Shown: positions 1 to 8,100 of the stretch, in pieces
Position numbering within the stretch: position 1 is the first letter of the stretch
Layout: each line of letters starts with the position of its first letter
Source: Balneola sp.
Lineage (GTDB): Bacteria; Bacteroidota; Rhodothermia; Balneolales; Balneolaceae
Assembly (NCBI GenBank): GCA_002730655.1
Contig: PCAT01000034.1
Location: forward strand, 1-14,506
Length of the DNA: 14,506 bases
Direction of reading: 5' to 3'
The notes under the pieces: model-generated
What the model was told of the DNA's origin: nothing
What the model saw: the letters and a program-made list of their open reading frames with translations, nothing else
Database searches by the model: none
Made by a program: the position numbers and the translations under genes

Positions 1-1210
1 CTCCACCTGCTGCATTAAAGAACACCAAATAGGTAGGTGCATTGTCTAAAAAAGCTGATAGCATTCCGGTAATCCAAAAAAACATGGCATTGATTGGTTC
101 TCCACTTCCGTCAAATACTGCGTTATTAATGAAGGTAAGAGCACCTTCTCCTACATTTGCTGCTTTTAGCATAGATATAGGTGCTATGATAGTAATAAAT
201 ATACCCGCAAACAGTTTGCCTACTTCCTGAATAGGAAACCAATTGAACCCGTTAGCATCTCTGCTTTCTTTTATTGTTACTTTTAAACTAAGGTAGGTCA
301 ATCCTAGCAAGATTAAGTCGCGAATAATATTTTCATAATTTACGGTAACATGGTAAATATCAATGGTTCCTAAAGAAGCCATTCCAGAAAATAAAACAGC
401 CCCAACTACTCCTAGAATAAGGACTAAATTAATAGCTCCTTCTATTCCAAAAGCTTCTTTTTTTTCTTCATCAGGTGGAGTGTTGGTTTCATTTTTATAG
501 AAATAAGTATCCACAAAATAGAATACGATTAGTAATAATATGACTACAAAAATCATTTCAAAAAATAAATTTGTAGTTGTCCAGAAAAAGCCAACCCCTT
601 GCAGAAAACCAAGAAATAATGGTGGGTCACCTAAAGGTGTTAAAGCACCTCCAACGTTGGCTACTAAAAATATGAAGAAAATAACTACATGCTTTTTTGA
701 GGTACGCCACTCATTTGCCCTTAGTAGTGGTCTAATTAATAGCATGGCAGCACCGGTTGTTCCCATCCAACTAGCTAATAATGTGCCGACAACTAGAAAA
801 CCCATGTTCACGATTGGACTGCCTTGGAAAGAACCCTTGATTCTTACTCCACCAGAGATAGTGAAAAGGGCGAGCAATAAAATTATGAATGGAATATATT
901 CCAATAAATAAGCATGTAACACTTCGTAGAGTGTGGCTGAAAAACCAAAGGAAATAGTCATAGGAGCCAGAAGTAAGAGTGCCCAGAAGGCAGATACCTT
1001 TCCAAAATTATGATGCCACCAAGATTCATTTACCAAAGGGAAGATGGCGATGGATAACAATATACCTGCGAAGGGAAGAGTCCATATCAATCCTAGACCA
1101 CTTCCGCTAATGCCATATCCCTCTGCGGCGAAAATAGTTTTCCATGGGCTAAGTATCAAAAGTAAAATAAAAAAAGATGCTCTCTTGAGTAAAGGCGTTT
1201 GTAACTTCAT
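1..1210 (-). CDS. Na+/H+ antiporter-like membrane protein (ArsB/NhaD/CitMHS superfamily), 3' end outside window
   Basis: I translated the minus strand by hand from ATG at 1208-1210 and found 403 codons open to the left edge, so the C-terminus is missing. The protein starts with a short basic and hydrophobic segment, then is almost entirely membrane helices. Two superfamily-type motifs are visible: NVGGALTPLGDPPLF at about residues 184-198 and SAFLDNAPTYLVFF near the window edge (about 386-399). Both contain the polar N/D residues placed in the re-entrant helices of the ion-transporter superfamily. By recall it most resembles the Bacteroidota proteins usually named sodium:proton antiporter (CitMHS_2-like). 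Its likely role is extrusion of Na+ in exchange for H+ at the inner membrane. Citrate or arsenite transport by relatives means the substrate is inferred. It is transcribed divergently from the downstream genes. Reading frames on the opposite strand here (such as 42-230 and 540-911) are antisense shadows. Confidence 0.85.
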   Translation of the reverse strand, partial: MKLQTPLLKRASFFILLLILSPWKTIFAAEGYGISGSGLGLIWTLPFAGILLSIAIFPLVNESWWHHNFGKVSAFWALLLLAPMTISFGFSATLYEVLHAYLLEYIPFIILLLALFTISGGVRIKGSFQGSPIVNMGFLVVGTLLASWMGTTGAAMLLIRPLLRANEWRTSKKHVVIFFIFLVANVGGALTPLGDPPLFLGFLQGVGFFWTTTNLFFEMIFVVILLLIVFYFVDTYFYKNETNTPPDEEKKEAFGIEGAINLVLILGVVGAVLFSGMASLGTIDIYHVTVNYENIIRDLILLGLTYLSLKVTIKESRDANGFNWFPIQEVGKLFAGIFITIIAPISMLKAANVGEGALTFINNAVFDGSGEPINAMFFWITGMLSAFLDNAPTYLVFFNAAGG

Positions 1211-1258
1211 ATAAGTAGTACTTATTATATTTGAAATTTAACATATTAATTGTAATTC

Positions 1259-1276
1259 ATCTCGTTAAAATGAGAT
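1259..1276. repeat. Short inverted repeat in divergent intergenic region
   Basis: ATCTC and GAGAT flank a short AT-rich centre and form a near-perfect palindrome (one G-T pair if folded as RNA). It lies about 50 bases upstream of the antiporter start, in the 212-base gap between two divergent genes. It could be an operator or chance; it has no T-run and so is not a terminator. Confidence 0.25.
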
Positions 1277-1422
1277 AACTGAACAATTTTTATAAGGGAA
1301 ATAAAGACCATTATAATAAGAATGGTACTAATCCTAATATGCAAAAATATAATTAATTTATATTATGTCCGGGTTATTTTTCTTAGGTAAAATATTATCG
1401 AAACAACATTAATAATTAGAAA

Positions 1423-1725
1423 ATGTTAAAAAAACTGACTAAAAAAGAAATAGTAAATCAATTAAGAGATTCAAAGAAATGGACCATAGATTCGCAAGAA
1501 TTACATCGAGAATGGATTTTTACAAATTTTGAAGAAGCTATTTCATTTGTAATGAGAGTGGCTTTTATTGCACAGCATCATGGCCATCATCCAGTGATCA
1601 AAAATATATACAACAAGGTAGAATTACGATTAAATACCCACGATGCCGATAATCAGATTACTGAATACGATATCAGACTAGCCAATAGTATTAATGAAAT
1701 TGGGTTAGGGGCAGAGTTAGAATAA
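1423..1725 (+). CDS. phhB: Pterin-4a-carbinolamine dehydratase (4a-hydroxytetrahydrobiopterin dehydratase)
   Basis: A 100-residue protein of the usual family length. It dehydrates 4a-hydroxytetrahydrobiopterin during cofactor recycling after aromatic amino-acid hydroxylation, and relatives also act in molybdopterin-linked or regulatory roles. The diagnostic centre is HHGHHP at residues 52-57, where the HHP matches the active-site His pair, followed by YNKVELRLNTH (63-73) with the third conserved His at 73, and ITEYDIRLA (79-87) with the conserved Asp 83. The N-terminal W20 and the 'REWIF..F..A..F' pattern (29-42) also fit. No phenylalanine hydroxylase is in view, so the pterin user must lie elsewhere or the protein has another task. 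It lies 128 bases upstream of rpsF, with an A-rich region rather than a Shine-Dalgarno site before the ATG. Confidence 0.9.
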   Translation: MLKKLTKKEIVNQLRDSKKWTIDSQELHREWIFTNFEEAISFVMRVAFIAQHHGHHPVIKNIYNKVELRLNTHDADNQITEYDIRLANSINEIGLGAELE

Positions 1726-1764
1726 AATAGCTTTTGAGGTGATGTGAATTAGCAAAAAAAACAC

Positions 1765-1772
1765 TATATTTT
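1765..1772 (+). promoter_or_regulatory. Candidate -7 promoter box for the ribosomal operon
   Basis: TATATTTT matches the Bacteroidota -7 consensus TAnnTTTG at all but the last base. No good TTTG -33 box lies about 20 bases upstream. If used, transcription would begin near 1779, directly before the inverted repeat 1780-1815. Confidence 0.3.
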
Positions 1773-1779
1773 CTTTTCT

Positions 1780-1815
1780 GTCATCTAAGTGATAGTCTTT
1801 AACATTTAAGATGAC
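1780..1815 (+). promoter_or_regulatory. Stem-loop in the rpsF leader
   Basis: GTCATCT (1780-1786) pairs perfectly with AGATGAC (1809-1815), with two more A-T pairs inside if one A is bulged. The 22-base interior and the 38 bases between the hairpin and the rpsF ATG are AT-rich. Leaders of rpsF operons in many bacteria bind S6:S18 for feedback control, but I do not see the conserved CCG-containing loop I recall for that motif. The role is therefore open. Confidence 0.4.
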
Positions 1816-1853
1816 TGTTTTCTTCTCTAATTGAAAACATCCAAAGTAAACAT

Positions 1854-2237
1854 ATGAATTCATATTACGAATTAACTTATATCATTAGTCCTGTTTTAGA
1901 GGACGAACAATATCCTGCTGTAATTAAGCGAATTAACGACCTAATCACTTCCAGTGGAGGAACTATAGATGAAGTTGATGAATGGGGCCTTCGCAAGTTT
2001 GCCTACGAAATGGATAAGAAACAAACTGGTTTTTATGTGAACCTATATTTTGAAGGACCTGCTACCGCTATAGAAACTATTGAGCGCGCTATGCGGATAG
2101 ACGCTGAGATCATGAGATACCTAACGTTGAAATATGATGCAAAAATGAAACGTCATAAAGAGTTGGTTAAGAAAAATGCTGTTCCTGAAGTCTTTCCTAT
2201 TATTGTTGAAGACGACTCAGAAGATGATAAATTATAA
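1854..2237 (+). CDS. rpsF: 30S ribosomal protein bS6
   Basis: A 127-residue protein. It binds the central domain of 16S rRNA as a dimer with bS18 on the small-subunit platform. The family pattern is clear: YELTYIISPVL near the N-terminus, a central GLRKFAYEMDKKQTGFYV (about 45-62), and AMRIDAEIMRYLTLKYD (about 79-95). The C-terminal extension is acidic (EDDSEDD), as in many S6 proteins. It is the first gene of the rpsF-rpsR-rplI operon, with 22 bases to rpsR and no ssb between them, which is the Bacteroidota arrangement. The start is preceded by an A-rich stretch with no obvious Shine-Dalgarno site. Confidence 0.97.
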   Translation: MNSYYELTYIISPVLEDEQYPAVIKRINDLITSSGGTIDEVDEWGLRKFAYEMDKKQTGFYVNLYFEGPATAIETIERAMRIDAEIMRYLTLKYDAKMKRHKELVKKNAVPEVFPIIVEDDSEDDKL

Positions 2238-2259
2238 CCATTTTTTAAATTAGACTATC

Positions 2260-2511
2260 ATGATTAAGAATCCATCCCATCCTAAAAAAAGCGTTAGAAA
2301 AGTTAAGCAGTGTAAATTTACTGAAGCAGGCCTCGAGTATATAGATTATAAAGATGTTGAAACGCTTCAGCGATTCACCAACGATCAAGGTAAAATATTG
2401 CCTAGAAGAGTGACGGGAACTAGTGCTAAACATCAGCGACAACTCACCTCTGCAATTAAAAGAGCACGTTTTTTAGGCCTTATGCCTTATGTTGCTGAAA
2501 ACTTACGATAA
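2260..2511 (+). CDS. rpsR: 30S ribosomal protein bS18
   Basis: An 83-residue protein that pairs with bS6 on the small-subunit platform. The hallmark segments are IDYKDVETL (about 28-36), GKILPRRVTGTSAKHQR (about 44-60) and the basic AIKRARFLGLMPY stretch near the C-terminus. One cysteine remains at the position of the zinc-type CxxC found in some bS18 proteins, but the second is a Thr (CKFT), so this looks like the metal-free form. It lies between rpsF and rplI, with 14 bases to rplI. The shadow frame on the opposite strand at 2245-2442 is not a gene. Confidence 0.97.
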   Translation: MIKNPSHPKKSVRKVKQCKFTEAGLEYIDYKDVETLQRFTNDQGKILPRRVTGTSAKHQRQLTSAIKRARFLGLMPYVAENLR

Positions 2512-2525
2512 TAAATTCAAATGAT

Positions 2526-2972
2526 ATGAAAGTTATTTTAACCCAAGATGTAGAAAAACTAGGTCAATCAGGAGAATTAGTCATCGTCAAAGATGGTTAT
2601 GGGCGAAATTACCTTATCCCTAGTGGAATGGCTGTGCTCGCAACTAAAGGTTCCATTGCAGAATTAGAGTTGATGCAGAAAAGAGCCGCTAAAAAAGCTG
2701 AAGTCAATGTCAAAGAGGCCAAGGAAATGGCCAAAAAGATTGAATCCAGCAATTTGACAATTGCAGTTACCACAGGTGAAGATGATAAAATTCATGGCAC
2801 GGTAACGAACGTACAAATAGCAGATGCATTAATGGAAAAAGGAATAGAAATTGATCGTCGATCTATTACTATAGATACGGATGTTAAGACCTTAGGCGAA
2901 TATACGGCTACCATACAACTGCTTGGTGATTTGAAACCGCAACTCAAATTCTGGGTAGTTAAAGCCGACTAG
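2526..2972 (+). CDS. rplI: 50S ribosomal protein bL9
   Basis: A 148-residue protein, the usual family length. The N-terminal RNA-binding domain carries the L9 signature (GELVIVKDGYGRNYLIPSGM, about 16-35). A long lysine- and alanine-rich connecting helix follows (about 42-75), then the C-terminal domain with KIHGTVTNVQIADAL (about 88-102). It binds 23S rRNA at the base of the L1 stalk and reaches over to the 30S subunit. It is the last gene of the ribosomal operon; a clear terminator starts 40 bases after its stop. An ATG five bases upstream (2521) meets a stop after two codons, so 2526 is the start. Confidence 0.97.
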   Translation: MKVILTQDVEKLGQSGELVIVKDGYGRNYLIPSGMAVLATKGSIAELELMQKRAAKKAEVNVKEAKEMAKKIESSNLTIAVTTGEDDKIHGTVTNVQIADALMEKGIEIDRRSITIDTDVKTLGEYTATIQLLGDLKPQLKFWVVKAD

Positions 2973-3011
2973 TTAGAACGCTTATTATCCATTTACTTGT
3001 AAATTTAAACT

Positions 3012-3046
3012 AATACCACATTCCAAGTAATGTGGTATTTTGTTTT
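3012..3046 (+). terminator. Intrinsic terminator of rpsF-rpsR-rplI
   Basis: A perfect 11-bp stem (3012-3022 with 3029-3039, core ATACCACATT/AATGTGGTAT) closes a 6-base loop and runs into TTGTTTT. It separates the ribosomal operon from dsbD. Confidence 0.85.
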
Positions 3047-3156
3047 GGGATGATAGTGTTTTTATTTTAATAATCCCCTCTAATTAAGTAAATAAGTAGT
3101 ATTTGATGCTCATATATTCGCAGAGACTTTTAAAATCCTATTTTAAATCCCATACT

Positions 3157-5085
3157 ATGCAAGAAAATTCTTACTCATTAGTTAAAGATTTTATCTTATT
3201 GACTTTGTTCTTGGGGTTGGTTCTTTTTGGTAATATAAATGCTCAGATACCAGATCCTGTTAAATTTAGCATAGTAAGTGTACCTGACACAGTTATGGCA
3301 GGGGAACCTTTCGAAATTGAGCTAAATGCTAATATAGAAGGTGATTGGCATTTGTATTCGGTATTAAATGATCCTGAAGCAGGTCCTTTTCCAACCGATT
3401 TTAGTGCTAATTCACCAAATTTTTTCTTCACCGAAGAAGTTAAAGAATCAAAAGCAGATATTGAATTTGATCCAAATTTTGGAACGGATTTAGGCTGGCA
3501 TAGTACTTTTGCTCAATTCACCCTGCCAGTTAGCATATTCGTAACTAAGCTTGGAACTCAAATTCTGGATATTGAAGCCTTTTATCAGGTTTGTGATGAC
3601 AGAGTTTGTCTACCCCCAACATCGAAATCAATCATTGCTACGATCTATGTTTCAGGAGTAGTAGACAATCCACTGTTAGAGGCTACACTTGCAAAAGATA
3701 CTCAACCAAGTCAAATTATTAGTATTTCTAATTCAGCTAGTAATGATGGAATATTTTCCTTTATATGGATTGCTATTCTTGCTGGTTATGCTGCCTTATT
3801 GACTCCCTGCGTTTTTCCGATGATTCCACTAACCGTATCATACTTTGCCAAACAGGAAGAGTCGAAACAAGGGGTTGGTAGTGCGGTAGTTTTTGGCTTA
3901 GCCATAGTGGCTACATTTACCCTAATAGGAGTGGTATTAGCTACTGTAGTTGGTGTTTCTGGGGCGCAAAACTTCGCTTCTAACCCATTTGTGAACCTTT
4001 TTATCGCTGTAGTACTTATTGGTTTTGCTTTGAGTTTACTGGGTATGTATGAACTACAATTACCCTATCAAATCACTAATTTTTTAAATAAAAAGAGCAA
4101 TGAAAACTCTGGTATTGTGGGTATTTTATTCATGGCAATTACCATAAGTGCGGTATCCTTCTCATGTACAGCTCCTTTTGTTGGGGCCGTATTTGCTGCC
4201 ACAACAGGAGGAGCATGGTTCTTTCCTATTATAGGAATGATCGGTTTCTCAGCCGCTTTTGCAAGTCCATTTGTACTTTTTGCTCTTTTCCCAAATTTAT
4301 TAAATACCTTACCCAAGAGTGGTTCATGGATGAACATGGTAAAAGTACTTTTGGGATTTATAGAATTGGCTGCTGCGGTAAAGTTTCTATCGAATGTAGA
4401 TTTAGTGATGGGTTGGACTTGGATTAGTCGACCTTTCGCCATTTCGCTGTGGATAGCTATATTTATTATTGCAACCCTTTATATTCTAGGATTATTTGCC
4501 TTAAAGAATGAAGAAAAACCCAGTTCCATTGGTGCGGGAAGGGTGGTATTGAGTCTTCCATTTCTACTTTTCAGTATCTATCTAATTCCGGGTCTATTAG
4601 GTTCTTCACTAGGAATTTGGGATGCCTGGTTGCCACCTAAGCAGGCAACCGATGTGAGTGTAGTTAGTACACTAGCATCTATTAGAGGAAGCTCTTCACA
4701 AACATTTGCTGATGAGGGATGGTTAAGCAGCTATAAACAAGCTATTGAAGAAGGAAGAGCAGAAAATGGGGCCATTTTTATCGATTTTACTGGCTATACC
4801 TGTACAAATTGCCGAGCCATGGAGAGTAATATTTTCCCCTTAACCAGCGTGCAAGAACGCTTTGAACAAATGAAGCTTCTTAAATTGTACACCGATGGTG
4901 GAAAAGATGCCCAAGCTAACCAGCAACTTCAGTTTAAGCTAACTGGTAATGTAGCCTTGCCTACCTACGTCATTCTTGATCCATTATCAGAACAGGTACT
5001 CTCTCAGGAGTTAGGGTATGTGAGTGAAGAAAAGTTTCTTTTGTTTCTAGACCAAGGATTACAACGTTTCAATGGGGTTGATTAG
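3157..5085 (+). CDS. dsbD: Thiol:disulfide interchange protein DsbD
   Basis: A 642-residue membrane protein that carries electrons from cytoplasmic thioredoxin across the inner membrane to periplasmic thiol proteins. From the start at 3157 it has a signal peptide ending near NINAQ (about 26-30). An N-terminal periplasmic beta domain follows, with Cys146 and Cys151 in VCDDRVCLPP. Next is a multi-helix CcdA-like domain from about residue 200, with one Cys in LTPCVFPM (Cys218) and one in SFSCTAPF (Cys337). The C-terminal thioredoxin-like domain has CTNC at 549-552. All three cysteine pairs of DsbD are present. The frame opens earlier, with TTG at 3103 and ATG at 3106, but those starts would put about 17 extra residues ahead of a good signal peptide. 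The gene stands alone after the ribosomal terminator and is followed 56 bases later by a large exported protein, possibly a client of periplasmic folding. Confidence 0.93.
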   Translation: MQENSYSLVKDFILLTLFLGLVLFGNINAQIPDPVKFSIVSVPDTVMAGEPFEIELNANIEGDWHLYSVLNDPEAGPFPTDFSANSPNFFFTEEVKESKADIEFDPNFGTDLGWHSTFAQFTLPVSIFVTKLGTQILDIEAFYQVCDDRVCLPPTSKSIIATIYVSGVVDNPLLEATLAKDTQPSQIISISNSASNDGIFSFIWIAILAGYAALLTPCVFPMIPLTVSYFAKQEESKQGVGSAVVFGLAIVATFTLIGVVLATVVGVSGAQNFASNPFVNLFIAVVLIGFALSLLGMYELQLPYQITNFLNKKSNENSGIVGILFMAITISAVSFSCTAPFVGAVFAATTGGAWFFPIIGMIGFSAAFASPFVLFALFPNLLNTLPKSGSWMNMVKVLLGFIELAAAVKFLSNVDLVMGWTWISRPFAISLWIAIFIIATLYILGLFALKNEEKPSSIGAGRVVLSLPFLLFSIYLIPGLLGSSLGIWDAWLPPKQATDVSVVSTLASIRGSSSQTFADEGWLSSYKQAIEEGRAENGAIFIDFTGYTCTNCRAMESNIFPLTSVQERFEQMKLLKLYTDGGKDAQANQQLQFKLTGNVALPTYVILDPLSEQVLSQELGYVSEEKFLLFLDQGLQRFNGVD

Positions 5086-5125
5086 GGATTAATTCGCTAC
5101 TAACTATATTTACCTGACAGGTTTT

Positions 5126-5133
5126 TACATTTG
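5126..5133 (+). promoter_or_regulatory. Perfect TAnnTTTG -7 box before the large outer-membrane gene
   Basis: TACATTTG matches the Bacteroidota -7 consensus exactly, but no TTTG -33 box sits at the right spacing. It ends 8 bases before the ATG at 5142, so a transcript from here would be almost leaderless. Confidence 0.3.
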
Positions 5134-5141
5134 TAGTGTCT

Positions 5142-8100
5142 ATGTCTAACATCCAATTATTATCAAATTTTAATTGCGCGCGCTTGCCTAATCTTAGTTC
5201 AGTCTTGATGGCAGTCGTTTTGGGCATATTAACAAATGCTATTCTTTCTGATGCCATTCTGGCATCTAGTCCGCAGAAAAATCAAATAAATCGCGGGCTT
5301 ACACTCAATTCTGATACCCTTTTAGTGGCGAATATTACTGCTACTGATCGACTAAGTATTAGCTTAGGTGTTATACAAAGCCGTTTAGCTGTATGGTATA
5401 GATCTACCCGTGATCGTTCTGAGGAGCCTAGCGCTAACATCGATTCAACTGATAAATGGTCTTTACTACCTAATACCTACTGGCAATGGGATACGAGTAC
5501 TGGGGATTGGTGGCTAACATCCCTTGCAGAAGCCACCATGGATTTTCCACTTGACTTAGCCTTTATATACCAGCGTAGTTCTGTAGAACCACTCTTTAAT
5601 CAAGAAAAGATTCGCGAAGATATTCAACAACAACTTAATCTGAGAAGATCATTGAAACCTGATCCTTTTCAATTAGAACAATCCGGAAGAATAACGCGAG
5701 GGATTGTCACGGGTACTAATCAGCAGGTTAGTCTCGAAAGTGGGCTTGATATTCAATTAACAGGAAAAATAGGAGATGAAACACAATTATCAGCAATTTT
5801 AACCGATAGAAATATCCCATTTCAACCTGATGGAACCACCCAGAGCATTAGGGAATTTGATCAGTTAATTATCCAAATTACTCATCCTAAATATTCTCTC
5901 AGAATGGGGGATGTTGATGTAGGTATGTCTGGAGCATCTATGCATCGCATAAATCGTAGAATACAAGGAGTCTATGCTGAACAATCATTCATTACAAAAA
6001 AAGGTGGGGAAAGCAGAATTGCATCATTTGCATCCCAAACAAGGGGAATTTATACCAATGAGCAGATTAATCCAGTAGAAGGGGTGCAAGGACCGTATCG
6101 ATTGCAGGGTGCCTCAAGCAGTCCATTCACCACTATATTGGCTGGAACTGAAAAAGTGTACCTGGATGGTAAGCTCTTGAGAAGGGGAATTGACCAAGAT
6201 TATATAATAGATTATTCGTTGGGTGAAATAAACTTTAGTTCACAAGAGTTAATTCGAAATGAAAGCAGAATTTTTGTGGAGTATGAATATGTCGAGAACG
6301 GCTTTAATCGAAATTTAATAGCCTCTGAGGTAGAATATACTTCCCCGAATAAGCGTTTTAGCTTTAATTCAATGGTTAGTAGGGAAGCCGATAATAATGG
6401 GTTTTTAGCTCAAGATTTGTTAACTGAGTCAGAAATTCAGCTTTTAAAACAAGCTGGCGATCAGACTACTATCAGCATTGATTCAGGGCGTCCGTGGATA
6501 AAAGATAATGACCGATCCAGGGCGTACATTCGTGTGGATACACTTTGGAATAATCAGAAATACACTATATATGTCAAGGCTAATGACCCTAAAATATCAG
6601 AAAGTGAATTAGTTCAGGTTCAATTTACCCAAGTAGGGGATAATGAAGGTGATTATAGACGTCTAGAAACGGGATTAAATATTCCAATCTATAAATGGGT
6701 CGGTGAAAATAGAGGTGATTTTACTTCACAGACACAACTGCCAACGCCAATGGCTCATCAAGTAGTTTCGTTTGAAGGAAGTTATATTCTTCAGGAAAAT
6801 ATTCGTTTGTCCGGAAATTGGTCATTAAGCTCATATGATGTAAATAGATATTCAGTTAAAGATAACGAAGACAATGTTGGGTTAGCATACCAGTCAGCAA
6901 TAGAATGGACTAATAATATGTTAGGTGCAGATTATTCACGATTTCATGGTTATATGCGGAAAATGAATGCCCAATACAAGGGAACTGAACGAATTAGAGA
7001 GGTTGAATATCAGCGTCTTTTTGATTTGAATGCATCAATAATTGAGGAGCAGGTCTTTGGAGGGGAATGGGATTGGCAACACAATAAAAAAGAAATTAAG
7101 CTTGGACTCATTCATCTTACAACGGGTTCAGAGGAGCGAATCAGGCAAACAAGTTTGGTAAAAATAGGTGATTCTGATGAGATATCATTAGCTTACCAGC
7201 AGGATTTGGTAAGAAGATTGAGTTCGGTGAATGGAATAGGATATTGGCTTAGGCAAAAAGGAACCGTTGGGGTTCCACTCAAGAAGGGCTCGGAGCATAG
7301 ACCTTCCAGCATGATTATAGGTGTGGATTTTGAACATGAGGATCAACAGCGACGCAGGGTGGACTCTGATTCCCTTATCTCACCCAGTCAACGATTCTGG
7401 AGTTTAGGTCCGAGTATCATGGGCCTGCATAATAAATGGGATTGGAAGGTTTCATGGTTGCTTAGAGATGAGGATTATACGCAAGCTGGCTTATGGATTC
7501 CCCACAGTACTGCTTTCGAACAGCGTTACCGAATAAATTGGCGCGCCAATGAACATATTTGGGGTAAGCAAGAAATTCATTTCAGAACCAGAAAAAAGAC
7601 TGCAAATTTAGCTTTTGTTCCCAATGATGAAGACGGTGAACAGGAAGATTACCATTCTACCCAAAAAAATATTGGAATAGTTATTGGATCTCAGCTGGAG
7701 TGGGGTCAAATAGACCAAAATGGGAAAGTATTTTGGGATTATAACGCATCTACTCGTCGTCGTAGTAATTTTCAGGAAATCTATGTGTATGTGGGCCCAG
7801 AGTTAGGTCAGTATGTTTGGATAGATGATAATCAAGATTTATTACAACAAATCACGGAATTTTATCCTGAACTAAGCTCGAATGAAGGTGAGTATATTAA
7901 GCGTTTAATACCAGGAGATGATTATCAATCACTTATTCAAGTACGCACAAAGTTGCGATATAGCTGGATGCCTTTTCAAAGTCGTTTATTAAATCGACCA
8001 CTTTGGCAAGCAATTCAGCTTAATTTAGATTTGCTAATATCGGAAGATAATAGTCAAAATGAGCTTGGTAGAGTTCTTCTATTGCATCCAACTACAATTA

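Noticed and set aside
540..911. Plus-strand open frame of 123 codons (also 42-230)
   Set aside because: It is antisense to a hand-translated 403-codon minus-strand frame with clear antiporter motifs; the plus-strand product has no recognisable pattern.
1259..1276. Terminator for the divergent genes
   Set aside because: The inverted repeat lies upstream of both genes, not downstream, and has no T-run.
3103..3156. Upstream TTG (3103) and ATG (3106) starts for dsbD
   Set aside because: They would add about 17 residues ahead of a normal signal peptide that begins well at ATG 3157. They cannot be fully excluded.
4068..4442. Minus-strand open frame of 124 codons inside dsbD
   Set aside because: It is fully covered by the membrane domain of dsbD, which keeps its Cys motifs and helices through this stretch; the reverse frame shows no family features.
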